This document shows positions 48,600 to 59,100 of a stretch of DNA of 64,000 bases, piece after piece. The notes below the pieces were generated by a model. It saw nothing but the letters and a program-made list of their open reading frames with translations. It was not told where the DNA came from and did no database searches. The stretch lies in assembly GCA_009602725.1 (NCBI GenBank), contig WELB01000035.1, positions 203,257-267,256 of the forward strand, written 5' to 3'. Position numbers and translations under genes: made by a program. Position 1 is the stretch's first letter, and the number at the start of each line of letters is the position of its first letter. Source of the DNA: Spirogloea muscicola. Its lineage: Eukaryota > Streptophyta > Zygnematophyceae > Spirogloeales > Spirogloeaceae.

Positions 48600-48690
48600 C
48601 CTTCCGAAAGAAGTGGCACGCCAAATGGGGGCAAGGGCTGTGATAAGCCAGCCCAAAAAGGACTGACAAGGATTCGGAGGAAAGAGCCAT
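48600..48690 (-). mobile_element. Hairpin tail next to the tRNA-like relic
   Basis: Read on the minus strand, CTTGTCAGTCC, the GGGCTGGCTTATCACAGCCC hairpin and GCCCCCATTTGGCGTGCCAC follow directly after the tRNA-like segment. A tRNA-derived head with a LINE-like tail is the usual layout of a SINE. Confidence 0.5.
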
Positions 48691-48697
48691 CACCACA

Positions 48698-48766
48698 TGG
48701 TATCAGAGGAAGGTTCGAACCTTCCTGTGGGTGACGGGCCCACCACGCTCTGCGCAGGAGGGTCAA
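48698..48766 (-). pseudogene. Initiator-tRNA-Met-like relic with encoded CCA
   Basis: On the minus strand the segment reads GCGTGGTGGGCCCGTCACCC, then AGGAAGGTTCGAACC and CTCTGATACCA. The anticodon arm, variable region and 3' acceptor strand with CCA agree with plant initiator tRNA-Met as I remember it. The anticodon position reads CGT instead of CAT, the T loop is one base short, and the 5' acceptor strand is not preserved. Encoded CCA in a eukaryote points to a reverse-transcribed tRNA or a SINE head. The TGGTATCAGAG string alone could be a primer-binding site, but I see no LTR pair. Confidence 0.6.
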
Positions 48767-49198
48767 TCCTTTCTCTGTGTACCACGTAGTGTCCGAAAAG
48801 GGCAAGGGCTCTCCCAGAGGGGCCGGCAAGCGCTGAATCTAAACAGCCCTGTGCAAGCACCACGAAGGATGGTGGGTCACTCAGTAACCGCTAGGCGGGG
48901 TCCCGCTTCCAGCGCCCAGATCTCACGTGAAGCGTGCATGGGGCAACGAGCGCCCGGAACCGCCCAGTGCGGAGGCAAGCACATCCCTCGTGGGGGCAGA
49001 TAAAGGAACGGGGGGGCCCCACAAGCAGCGGGCGGACGTGTCAGGAGTGCGCAGAGCGAGCCCCTCCGCGCACCCCGGGCCAGACCACCCCGGCAGCACC
49101 ACCTCCGCCGCCGCGCCGCGCCTCGTCTCTGACACCATTCCCCGCCCCGCCCCCCCCCTCCCTCCGCGAGCGCATCATCACTGCCTCGTCCCGCCGCC
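48767..49198 (+). promoter_or_regulatory. LINE end and GC-rich leader upstream of the bHLH gene
   Basis: A minus-strand ending like SDLGAGSGTPPSGY at about 48884-48930 resembles a LINE C-terminus. From about 48990 to the ATG at 49199 the sequence is GC-rich and probably serves as promoter and 5' leader. No core motif is evident. Confidence 0.35.
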
Positions 49199-51635
49199 AT
49201 GCACGCCGCCGACGCAGCCGCCCCGGGGCCCACCCACCGCCCGCGCGCTGAGGCAGCAGCTGCGGCCCCGGCCCTCTGCCTCTCGCTGTCCTCCATCGCC
49301 GCCTTCCGCACCTTGCTCAAAGGCAGCGGCGCCGCGGCCGCCGCCGCTCCCGCCCACCTGCCTCCCCACGACCTCCACCAGGTAATGTCTGCTCGATTGC
49401 GTTCGGAGCACCGAAGCCGCCGTGCTGTGGCGATCGAGTCCTCGCCCGCTTGCACGGCCGAGCTCGTTAACACGGCGGCTGACCTCTGCCATGCCGTTTG
49501 CCATTCCTGGTGCAGGCATCGGCAAATTCCTCGCCAGCGCCGTTCCCAGCGCTGGCCGCCCTGCACAGCTTGCTGGGCGACGCCGCCCGCGAGCTCCAAG
49601 CCCGCAGCGCGCGCCTCTGCCGGCCCCTTCCGCCCACTCGCGAGCAGGCCGTCGAGGCGCTCACCGGCGACCTCGCGCAGCGGCTGCTGACCGTTGCGGC
49701 CCCGACCGCTACTACTGCCATCACTGCCGAACCATCGCCACTGTCAGCGCTGCTCGGGCACTTCCTCGGCGAGGGCCTCCAGGAAAGCCTCAGCAGCGGC
49801 AGCAATGGCGGGCGGCTGCCAGCCGCCCAGACCCTGCCACATATGCCGTCACCCTTTACGGCCTTGAGCGACGGGCAACCCTACGACGTGACACTGGGGT
49901 CGCCGTTGACCCGTGTATCCGCACCTCCGTACCTCTTGGAATGCAGGCGTGGGTCTCGCCCGTGGCAGGACCTTCTGGACAAGGACTTTGCTGGCAACGG
50001 CCACTGCTTTGGTGGCTGCCCCCCTGCTGGCAGTGAGGACGCCTTTGGCAATACTACTATGAGCGCTCTGCTCTACGAGGATGTCGGCAACCAGGATGGG
50101 GGCCTCCCACACTTCGATTCCCACCCAGCCATTGACACAAGCAACTTGCTGTCTGACATCATCGGCTCGGCCGTGAAGGCTGCCGAGCTGACCACCACTG
50201 ACAGCAGGCCTGCATCGACGGCCCTCTGGCCGCCGCTTGGGGACGCCGCTAACATCTTGCTGGGTGATGAGTCGGCCAAAGGGCAAGGCGCAACTACTGC
50301 TGCCACGACGCCGCCATTGCCGTCACCCGCCGCGCGCGGCGACATTGGCTCCTTGCCCGCGCTCCCCAGGTGACCAGCTGCCTCCTATTATGGCACATGA
50401 ACAGAGCTTGCCTTGTTTCATCTCCATCGCCCACATTGCACTCTAACCGCTCTGCTTCCCCCCTCTACTTTATGTACCTGTCCTGTGCATACACGTGTGC
50501 GTGTGGGATTGAAAACACCACAGCCCTTCAATAGTGAGTGGCAGCTACTTGTTCTCAACAGAGCTTGCTTCTGTGATCTTGCAGCAGCCATCCGCAGCTG
50601 TGGGTGAGCGATGCTCGGGCGGGGATTCAGCACAGCACGGGCAGCCCAGCCAGCCAGACGACGTTGTATGACAGGCTCGCTTGCAAGTGGGAGGAGGGCG
50701 GCAGCATGGCCAGGAGGGGAGTGCAAGGAGCACTTGATGAGGAGCAGGATAATGAGGATGAGGAGGGAGACTTCGCGAGCAGCGCAAAAGTGGTGGTGGC
50801 GCAGCATGACGGTGGCAGCTATGGCAATAGAGGTAGCGGCGGTTGCAGCGGCGCCAGGAGGAGGAAAGAGGTTGGTGGGCCTACCAGCTTGCCAGGGGCG
50901 GCCATGGAGCCTCCCGCAAAAAGAAGAGCCATTGCCTCCATGGCAGCAGCAGCAGGCAGTATGCAGGGGGACGCCTTGGCCGTCAAAGTAAGCAGCGATC
51001 ACAGCAAGCAAGCTCCCATCACTACCGTAGAAAGTCCTGAAGCCGAGGAGTGGCATGCCAATAGCCCCGGGTGTTTGAAGGCGGCAAGTACCGGCCGGCA
51101 GAAGCGGGGCACGGCCACAGACCCGCAGTCTGTCGCAGCGCGCAAGCGGCGGGACCGCATCCGCGAGCGCATCCAAACACTACAGCAGCTTGTGCCGTCA
51201 GGCAGCAAGATGGACACGGTGTCAATGCTTGACGAGCTTATTGAATACGTCAAGTTCCTGCAGGTGGAGGCCGCGGCCAAGGCCGCCCGCTGCCACCGCT
51301 GCGCACAGGGGGTGGCACGCACTTTCTCGAAGCGTCGGTCAGTAGTGGGCAGTGGAGCTGGAGACGCTAGTGGTGCAGAGGAAAGACTTGCACAGGAGAG
51401 GGGTGCCGACAGCCAGTCTGCAGTGGATGAGGACGCGGAGGCAGCAGAGTATGAGGGCTGGCAGGATGGTGGTATCGAGGAGGACGACGAGCCAGCTGCT
51501 GAGCGGGACCCCCTGCAGGCATTCAAGTATCGTCGGGAAGTTGGCACCCAAGAAGAGGGGTGCATCTTGGAAGCCACCAAGGTGGCCCATGTAGAGCAAA
51601 GTGCGGAGAAGAGAGAGTCTCCTTGCGGCGCTTGA
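49199..51635 (+). CDS. bHLH transcription factor, plant RSL/HEC-like domain
   Basis: Three exons join in phase: 49199-49381, 49516-50369 and 50585-51635, giving about 695 aa. The long N-terminal part is Ala/Pro/Ser-rich with no known domain. The bHLH lies at about 51115-51270: [19 protein letters not shown] is the basic region, then [20 protein letters not shown] and [11 protein letters not shown]. This block is typical of plant bHLH groups VIII and XI. In the basic region the usual E-box-contacting Glu of RRERI is Asp (GAC) and the usual His is Lys, so DNA preference may differ. The C-terminal 110 residues are acidic and low in complexity. Exon 1 start has the only suitable ATG. The nuclear role is inferred from the family. 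Confidence 0.88.
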
Positions 51636-52230
51636 GCTGAACTGTCCAAAATTTGCTAGAAGTAGGTTCATCATGCGGCTGGACCCAGGTGTTTCCAGGT
51701 CCAGCTGTAGGAGAATGAACAATACTTGCATCTTATGTGGGCGCAGGCGTAAAATAAGGAAGCAATGTAGCCCCCACGATGCGATCTAGTTTCAGCCCAC
51801 AGGCCCCGCCACCAGCTTTCTGGTGGTTGGCTAGGCAGGAGATTGCGCCGTTGTCTTGGGATGCACACTTGTTTGGAAGCTTACCAGCATGCCTCATGTG
51901 CAGGTTTAGTTGAATTTTCGTACTATCTTAGTGTTGTATTGGCGCGTATGCATCTAAATCTGGAATGGCTTTGTCAAAAATGAGCATTGGGCCGTGCGAC
52001 TTGGCAAGGGGCTTGATCTGTCGGTGGGACTTCAGAACGGGCTAGCGCGCACTGGACGGAGAAAGGCCGGCAGAGTGGGCCCTGGGTAGGGCAGCGACTG
52101 TGCTTTGCAGATAAGCCGGTGAAAAGTGTAGAATCTCGGTAATGCCAACATCAACCGACCCCTTTCCTTCTCGACGCAAAGGAGGACATTCGTGATGGAG
52201 TGGAAGAGGCCCAGCAGGAAAAAGGAGATG
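51636..52230. other. 3' flank of the bHLH gene, no gene seen
   Basis: Probable 3' UTR and spacer. I see no coding pattern or repeat until about 52300. Confidence 0.5.
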
Positions 52231-52289
52231 CGTGTCTGCTACGCAAGTGCACGCCGCCACTTTGGGTGGATTGAAACAGGAGACGAAGC

Positions 52290-52500
52290 TCTTCTATAGA
52301 GATGGAGGGTGTATTGAGTGATGGAGGGCTTTAGTCGCCGAGACAAAGGCAAGCACATTGACAGATGTACATCACTCCTGCCAAGCTGATCCAAAGGGGG
52401 CTCTTCCACAGGAAGAATGCGCGCCCTTAGAGAAGCGGGGCTGGCCAAGCCAGCCCAATATCCTAAGTCAACAAAGGTGCCGAAAAGAGAAGCTACACAA
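52290..52500 (-). mobile_element. LINE 3' tail modules
   Basis: The module with GCAAGCACATTGACAGATGT lies at about 52345-52370. A hairpin with GGGGCTGGCCAAGCCAGCCC lies at about 52436-52456. Both fit the 3' side of the minus-strand LINE fragment that follows. Confidence 0.65.
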
Positions 52501-52529
52501 CTAGACACGAGACGAAGCACATGGAAGCT

Positions 52530-52830
52530 CAGTATCCGCGGGTGAGCAACATCAAGTCTGATAAAACGCTGCAGGAAAGGAAGCACTCCGGCGAGACCCT
52601 GAGGCAGCAGCCGTAGCGCGGCCGGCACGCGTGTGGATTGCTTGAGCCAGAGAGCGCTGGAGAGAGACGGAGAGCCGCATGCGAAAGACCTGAGCGAGCG
52701 AGCCGGCAGCATAGAAGCCCGGCACCTCCCCTAGCTGACCCACCCGCTGACTAATGGCCTCATGGCGGCCGGGCACCAGGAGCCGGATTCGGGCGCAGTG
52801 AGGCGACGCCGGAGGTTGGGTTGGAGCCAA
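52530..52830 (-). mobile_element. LINE C-terminal fragment
   Basis: Minus-strand GFYAAGSLAQVFRMRLSVSL and HTRAGRATAAASGSRR match the family, and SDLMLLTRGY follows after a frame change near 52560. About the last 100 residues are represented. Confidence 0.8.
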
Positions 52831-52959
52831 GACGTCGCGAGGGCCTGAGCGGCCAGGGGCTGATCAGGTCGGCGAAATCAGGGTGGGCCCCGGACTTGTC
52901 AGAAGGGTATGCGCCGCGGCGGCTCAACGCCGCCTGGTGTCAGGCGCGGGCTTTCGGTC

Positions 52960-53380
52960 GTTACTGCTTCGGTCCACAGCCTCCCCAAGGCGATCAGCCT
53001 TTGCCAGCAGCAGTCGACATCTTTGGCTGTTTAGGTCCTCGTTTCCACACTCTCCTTAAGAATATTGCCAATCTAGGCTACACACGACATGCAGATGTGT
53101 TCCCGGTTAACGTGGGCTTGCCAGCTGATATGCGACGACGAGTTCTGGCCTGTGTAGCGTGCTCAGGCTAACGCTTTGTACCAGAAAGCTGGGCGAGCAT
53201 TAGTTGGTGGCAGAAGGGCTTCGTGTCTGCCATCTGGTATTCAGGCTTCGATTAGCGACCTTCATGTTTTGACCCGTGGTTACTGAGCGGGTCAATCTGC
53301 TGTAAGTCATGTAGGTCTTTAGATGTGCTTGCCTTTGTACTTGGCCATTTGGCCTTTGATTGTTAAAAATATACGAAATT
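52960..53380 (+). mobile_element. LINE C-terminal fragment, second subfamily
   Basis: Plus-strand LPAAVDIFGCLGPRFHTLLK, NIANLGYTRHADVFPVNVGL, RRRVLACVA and then KAGRALVGGRRAS...SDLHVLTRGY end at the stop near 53286. One frame change separates the halves near 53165. The 3' UTR with CTTTGTACTTGGCC runs to about 53380. Confidence 0.8.
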
Positions 53381-53479
53381 GTTTCTTCCCAAGACTACAC
53401 CTTCCCGTTGTGTATCCCGAATCTTTGAACTCCCTCTTTTTCTTTATTTGCGTAGCTGTGTTTTTGGCGCCTTCCGGCC

Positions 53480-53900
53480 CTCTTGTCCATTTTTTGGGCT
53501 GGCCTTCCCAGCCTCTATTCTCTGTGGGCGAGCAATTTCTTTGGACCTTGTCCGTTCTTTCTGTAGTACCTTGCTTTTTGCTTTGGAGGACCCGCTTCCA
53601 GGAGCCAAGTTTCTTTGACTGAAGGCTTCTTATTGTCGGTCTCCCTTCAGCGGTCCAGCCTTGCATCTGCGTGCTGGCCGTGCTCTCGCTGCGGCCTCCG
53701 GCTTTCGTCAGGGGGATCGTTTTCTGGCAGCTACTCTGTCGGGTTTGAGGCTTCTCACTCGTAACTACTGGTCCATCCTCCATCCTCCCCCCGTACTGAC
53801 ATAGCTTCTTTGGCCCCTTTGAACCTTTGTCAGTTCTTTTCGGGCTGGCTTTTCACAGCCCTTGCCCCCATTGGGCGTGCCACTTCTCTTCTAAGCAGGG
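53480..53900 (+). mobile_element. LINE tails and short C-terminal fragment
   Basis: Tail boxes lie at 53490-53535 and 53835-53885. Between them LHLRAGRALAAASGFRQGD...GLRLLTRNY (about 53660-53768) is a short LINE C-terminus whose terminal residues diverge. Confidence 0.7.
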
Positions 53901-54525
53901 TTTACTGGTGTCATGCCCGGGCGCAGAGCGTCGTCGTAGCGTCGGCTACAGGGTGGTTGGGCGGAACCGACCAGGGCTAACCCTTGTCGGATATCTCAGG
54001 TAGGAAGGTGGTATAGGGAACCTCAGCGGGGGTAACCCATTGGGTGACTCGCTGGGTAGGGCGCAACCCTTATGGGCGGGCTGGAGAGCCCCGGGGCGCT
54101 GTGTGCTAAGACCCTGTACCTACTACCTTGACCCCCCCTCGCGGGGTGGGCTCTTAAGAGATCGGATTGCGGAGAGAGGCATCTCTCCGCAAGTCCTTCA
54201 GCGGGGAAAGAACCTAGCGCCGCAGCCGCAGCCGCCGGCAAGGGTAGGCAGGGTTGGCGCAGCGCAGGTTGAGCCCCAGGCCAGGTTGGTCAGGAGGCCG
54301 AAGCGGTGAGAGATCCCCCGGCGGGGGTGACGACGCAAGAGAGAGAGAGAGAGGCCTGAGCTTTGTGGTGTGGTGACTCTTCTGCCACATTCTTTGCAGT
54401 CTGCTCTTCTGGTAGTGAGGCCATGCAGGGCAGGCTGCTGCTAGGCAAGCAGAGTCCTGACCTGTAGGCGGAGCTTCAGGTGTGGCACTTCGACGTATTG
54501 TGAGCGCTATACGGGCAGGCACGAC
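53900..54525. other. GC-rich segment with strong local hairpins
   Basis: No protein pattern is evident. A perfect 11-bp stem (TTGCGGAGAGA / TCTCTCCGCAA, 54167-54192, loop GGCA) lies among other GC palindromes, such as CCCCTCGCGGGG near 54135. A short GA run is at 54338-54352. It is flanked by LINE tails, so it may be LINE 5' leader or an unrelated structured RNA gene. Confidence 0.35.
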
Positions 54526-54529
54526 ACTG

Positions 54530-54680
54530 AGAGTTTCGTAGCTGCTTAATTTCTCCTTGTGCTTGTCTATTTTTAGTGCTTCCCCTGGCCCCTCCTCGCA
54601 CGTTCTTATTCTCTTTTGGGCTGGCCTTTGCCAGCCCCTCTTCTCTATGGGCGAGCCCTTTCTTCTATGGGCGAGCCCTC
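54530..54680 (+). mobile_element. LINE 3' UTR/tail copy
   Basis: TTTCGTAGCTGCTTAATTTC and the following GTGCTTCCCCTGGCCCC track the 3' UTR at 19385-19503. A GGGCTGGCCTTTGCCAGCCC hairpin and two GGGCGAGCCCT boxes follow. Confidence 0.75.
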
Positions 54681-54699
54681 CTATCTTTTTGCGCTATCC

Positions 54700-56289
54700 G
54701 ACCCCTTCAGAACCCCAAGGATTGCCAGCCCTCCCCCGCCTTCCCACCGGCTGCCTGACACCAGACGGGGGCATCACACTCCTTGGGGTTCCTTTGGGCT
54801 CTCCTGCCTTCGTCGACGAGCAGCTGCGCGGCAAGCTGCAGGAGCACCTCAAGCCGGCGGCCCGCCTCCCTGAGCTGCAAGACATGCAGCTCGGGCTCGC
54901 CATGCTGACGCGCAGCATTGCGCAACGTCCCCTGTACCTGGCTCGAGCACCCCCCCCCTCGCCGGCGGCGCAGGCGGCTTATGCGACCTTTGATGCAGGT
55001 ATCCTGGCCAGCACAGCGGCCCTGGTCCAACACCCGGCCTTCCTGGAGACGCCGGACGCCGTGCACCAGGCCTCCCTGCCTGTGAGCCGCGGGGGTCTGG
55101 GCTGCCGGCCGTTGGCTCGTGCCTGCCCGGCAGCCTACCTGGGGAGCTGGTCACGGGTCCCGGCTTCGGTGGCCCAGCGGTTCATCTGGCATGGGGGTCG
55201 CCTCCTGGAGCCCGCAGTGGCGGACGTCGAGACCGGCAAGTGGCCATTCCAAGTGGATCTGCGCACAGCCCGGGATGCGCTGCTGGCGGACCACCCCGCC
55301 CTGGTGCCGCGGGCCGTCCCGTTTGCGCACCTCTCGCGCACGGCCGACCTCCGGGCCCAAGCTCGCTACATGGCGGAGGTCGATGCGGCCGCATTCACCC
55401 AGGCGATAGCACTGCTGCTTCCGGCCGACCACCGGGGCCGCGCGCGGCTGCTCTCGGCCTCATCACCAGGCGCGGCAGCTTGGCTGTCTGCGCTCCCTAT
55501 CTATGACGCGCTGCGCATGCAGGACGACGCCTTCCGTACGGCTGTCCACCGTCTCCTGGACCTCCACCCACCCTGCCTCAATGGGGTACAACAGTGTGAG
55601 TGCGGCGAGCGCAGCCCAGACGCGGCGAGTTTGGCAGCCCACTGCTCAGGTGCGCACGGGGAGGGGAGCGGACCGGCACCCACGACTTGTTGCGGAACGC
55701 GATGTACGGCATGTTTGTGGAGGCCGGCTACACGGTGGCTCTGGAACACCCCAGCATCATGCCTCCGACCGCTGGGGCGGATGGCCGCGTCCACACCCGG
55801 CGGGCCGACCTCGTCGCCAGCGCGCTGGGCGGGGGGCCCCGGGTGATTGCCGACGTCGTCACCACGGACTGTGTTGTTTCCGGCTGCGCCACGCGTTCAT
55901 CCGAGGAGGCGGGCTACGCAGTCCGCCAGGCGGCGGGCGCAAAGGAACGGAAGTACGCGGATCACCCCGTAGGCGACGAGTTTGTCCCACTCGCCGTCGA
56001 CGTGCACGGGGCCTTTGGGACCAAATGGCTCGACATTCTACACCGCCTTGCTCGGCGTGCTGTGGCCCGCCGCCACGGGCAGACCGGCGAGCAGCCTGGC
56101 TTCAACGTCGCCGGGTCCCTCGCACAGGTGTTCAGGATGCGCCTTGCCGTTTCCTTCCAGCGGTCTCTTGCGTTTGCCGTCCACCTACGTGCAGGCCGCG
56201 CCCTGGCGGCTGCCTCCGGGTTTCGTCAGGGCGACGTCTTCCCGCCCTCTAGCTATTCTGACCTGCACTTGCTGACTAGAGGTTACTGA
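54700..56289 (+). mobile_element. Longest LINE piece: RT thumb side, Cys/His knuckle and endonuclease-like C-terminus
   Basis: It starts in TPDGGITLLGVPLGSPAFVD, the LGxPxGxxxFV region that follows the palm of LINE reverse transcriptases, and continues about 300 residues to CECGERSPDAASLAAH. Near 55640 a small deletion shifts the frame relative to the copy at 58297-59036. The second frame runs RCARGGERTGTHDLLRNAMY, RRADLVASALGGGPRVIADV, KERKYADHP, FVPLAVDVHGAFGTKWLDIL, AQVFRMRLAVSFQRS and SDLHLLTRGY, stop near 56289. CxC...H...C followed by RxxDLV...ADV...K suggests a zinc knuckle and a restriction-like endonuclease. LINE clades with such an enzyme, including the algal Dualen/RandI type, are known. 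Confidence 0.8.
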
Positions 56290-56585
56290 GAGCCTCCTTG
56301 TCGTCTTAGCACTTAGTCCCCTGCTTTCTGCGCCATTCGGCTCCTCTTGACCTTGTCCATTCCTTTTGGGCTGGCTTCTCCCAGCCACCGGTCAATTCGG
56401 CCGCGCTTTTCCTTCAGACATTGTCCATTCTTTTGGGCTGGCCTCCAACAGCCACCAGTCACTTTGGACGCGCTGTTCTTTCTGGGCGCGCTCTAAGTCA
56501 GGCCTCCGGCTTTCGTGGCGGCGCTCCAGCTCCCCAAGTTAGCTTGTCAGATTTGTTTGTGCTCACCCGAGGGTACCTCCATTGA
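56290..56585 (+). mobile_element. LINE tails and very short C-terminal remnant
   Basis: The 3' UTR of the preceding LINE holds GACCTTGTCCATTCC and a GGGCTGGC hairpin, with a second unit at 56410-56490. ASGFRGGAPAPQVSLSDLFV and LTRGY at 56495-56573 form another C-terminus. Confidence 0.7.
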
Positions 56586-56995
56586 ACGTCCTCGTTGAGG
56601 CGGCGGCCCTCGTTGAGGCGGCGGCCCAGCAGAGCGACCTCGTCGCAGCGGCTCAGATGCAGATGTGCTCATGATGGCAGACAGATTGAGAACTCAGACA
56701 GACAGTCAGGCAGCACATGCTGCGCCCTCACCCAAGGTGGGTGGCAGCCTGGCTAGGGCGCACGGGCTCACCGCGTGGCCTCAGATGTGGAGAATCAGTC
56801 CGACGGGTGCCCGAGGCCTCCCTTATCCAGGAGACTCTCAGGGCCCAATGAGACGGGCGGGATGGTCACCCACCCTGACCCGTCGATTCAACATACTACA
56901 ATATTCAGCACTCCGACTGATTCACCATATTACTGTATTCAACAGTTGTGTCTTCTTGTCTAGCTGCCTAGCTGTGTGATTTTCCTTTCTTTGGC
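56586..56995. other. No feature seen
   Basis: There is a short direct duplication CTCGTTGAGGCGGCGGCCC at about 56591-56630. Otherwise nothing recognisable. Confidence 0.5.
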
Positions 56996-56999
56996 TTTC

Positions 57000-57220
57000 G
57001 GACACTGTCCATTCTTTCTGGGCTGGCTTTGCTGGCCCCCTTTTCCTTAGGGCGCGCACTTTCTTCTTTCAAGGGGCCGGGGGCTGTGAAAGCCAGCCCA
57101 GAGAGAGAGAGAAGGCGCGCGGGGCGCATGAATTTAAAGGGAGGCCAATTCAAGCCAATACATTGTTCAGGCAGAGTCGAGTGCAGACTAAACAATGCTA
57201 CATAATACGGAGACCTAATC
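57000..57220. mobile_element. Hairpin tail plus family-B copy
   Basis: A plus-strand tail unit lies at 57000-57065 and part of a reverse one at 57075-57100. A family-B module of about 115 bp follows (GAGAAGGCGCGCGGGGCGCA to CGGAGACCTA), closely related to 9495-9610. Confidence 0.7.
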
Positions 57221-57363
57221 TAAGGTACCTAAGATGACATTAGTACCCACGGGTGGAGAGACGCATATGCTGAGCACGCTGTGTACAACACAGGTCAGGT
57301 ACAAGAGCAGATGCAAGAGCGCGCAGCGCAGGACGGTTCTCAACAACGAAACCACAGGAAGCT

Positions 57364-57545
57364 CAGTACCCACGGGTGAGCAACATCAGGTCAGAGTAGC
57401 TCGACGCCGGAAAAGATCCATTCAGACGCGACCCAGAAGCAGCCGCGATAGCGCGACCTGCACGCGAGTGGACGGCATGAGCAAGAGAGCGCTGGAAGGA
57501 CACGGAGAGCCGCATCCAAAAGACCTGGGCAAGAGCTAACTGAAA
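57364..57545 (-). mobile_element. LINE C-terminal fragment
   Basis: Minus strand reads AQVFWMRLSVSFQRSLAHAV, HSRAGRAIAAASGSRLNGSF and SDLMLLTRGY in one frame. It is about 60 residues and 5'-truncated. Confidence 0.8.
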
Positions 57546-57809
57546 AGAGCTAACTTTTTGGTTTTGCCCCTGAGCTTGGAAAGTGTACTGGCTCGCCCTC
57601 GCCTCCCTGTCAGACCATGCCCAACGTGCGCCATCTCCTGCAGCTGTGCTGTCGCCCTGTCACTTTAGCACCTCTCAGCCCAGATTTCCGCATTTGCTTT
57701 TTGTAGGCCCATTTTTGGCACTGTTTTTGCCTTTTCTGAACAGCTATACATTGGCTCCGCTTGGCCTCTCTTTCAAAACGTGAGCACCCAGACATGGTAG
57801 CCACTTGCC

Positions 57810-58010
57810 TAACTGTTTGCTTTAGCAATTTCCGGCCCTTTCGGACCTTGTCAATACTTCTGGGCCGCCTTTCACAGCCATTGCCCCCTTCTGCCATCCA
57901 ATTGCAGGCAGGCTGCGCCTTGGTTGCTGTCTCCTGCTTTCGCCAGGTCAATACAATTCCGCCCTTTACTTACTCTGATCAGCAATTCGTATCCAGGTTC
58001 TATCGAGCAT
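57810..58010 (+). mobile_element. LINE tail and degenerate C-terminus
   Basis: A tail-like CGGACCTTGTCAATAC with GGGCCGCCTTTCACAGCC is followed by LQAGCALVAVSCFRQVNTIP and SDQQFVSRFY, a diverged copy of the family end. Confidence 0.55.
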
Positions 58011-58164
58011 TCTAACATTCACGAAATTCACGGAGAGTAGTTTTCTAAAATTTCTCGCTTTCCGGTCCTCTATGAACCTTGTGGAGTTGTTCTGGCCTGG
58101 CCTTCTCACAGCCATTATTTCTAGTTTGAAGAGCTCTTTCTTCTGTTATATTAGCCCCTTAAGT

Positions 58165-59100
58165 AGAAGATAAGCGCGGCCAGATTGACTGGTGGCTGGG
58201 AAAGGCCAGCCCAAAGGAATGGACAAGGTCGGAAGGAGCCGGAGCGCGAAGGACTAGGACGAAGACATCAGCCAGAGGACGCTCGGTAACCTCTAGTCAG
58301 AAGATGCAAGTCAGAGTAGCTAGCCAGCGGAAAGACGTCGCCCTGACGGAAGCCGGAGGCCGCCGCCAAAGCTCGGCCTGCGCGCAAGTGAACTGCGAAG
58401 GCAAGGGACCGCTGCAGCGAGACGGCCAAACGCATGCGGAAGACCTGAGCGAGGGACCCGGCGACATTGAAGCCGGGCTGCTCGCCCTGCTGCCCGTGGC
58501 GGCGGGCCGCTGCCCGCTGCGCAAGGAGGTGAAGCAAGTCAAGCCATTTAGTGCCAAAGGCTCCGTGCACGTCGACTGCCAGTGGAACCCGTCTCCCACC
58601 CGGTGGTCCGCGAATTTACGTTCCTTTGCGCCCACCGCTTGGCGGACGGCGTAGCCCGCCTCCGACGAGCGTTTGGCGCTGCTGGAAACAAAACAGTCAG
58701 TCGAGACATCGGCGATGAGCCGAGGGCCCCCGCCGAGCGCGCTGGCGACGAGATCGGCGCGCCGGATGTGGACGCGGCCATCCGCCCTAGCGGTTGGAGG
58801 AATGATGCTGGTACTCTCGAGCGCCACGGTGGAACCGGCCTCGACAAAGATGCCAAACATGGCGTTCCGCAGCAGGTCGTGTGTTCCTGTCCGCTCCCCG
58901 CCCCGCGCGCACCTGAGCATGTGAGCAGCCAACGATGCCGCGTCTGCACTGCGCTCCCCGCACTCACACTGCTGTACCCCACTGAGGCAGGGTGGGTGGA
59001 GACCGAGGAGGCGGTGCACCGCCGTATGGAACGCATCGTCTGGCATCCGAAGCAGTTTGAGTGTAGCAGAGCCCTTGTGAAGCCCCGAAATTTGCACTAG
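58165..59100 (-). mobile_element. LINE C-terminal copy on minus strand with tail
   Basis: A hairpin tail lies at 58180-58260. The minus strand reads DDAFHTAVHRLLGLHPPCLS, CECGERSADAASLAAHMLRC, THDLLRNAMFGIFVEAGS, RRADLVASALGGGPRLIADV and KERKFADHR from 59050 to about 58610. A frame change then leads to FNVAGSLAQVFRMRLAVSLQ and SDLHLLTRGY near 58290. The final stop codon is changed to CGA. This copy preserves the knuckle region better than the copy at 54700-56289. Confidence 0.8.

Noticed and set aside
48690-48712. Primer-binding site of a long-terminal-repeat element
   Set aside because: TGGTATCAGAG preceded by CA would fit, but the match to the tRNA extends about 60 nt and no pair of long terminal repeats or internal genes is visible.
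50418-51649. Minus-strand frames of 252 and 216 codons
   Set aside because: They are shadows of the bHLH exon 3, whose bHLH block is unmistakable on the plus strand.
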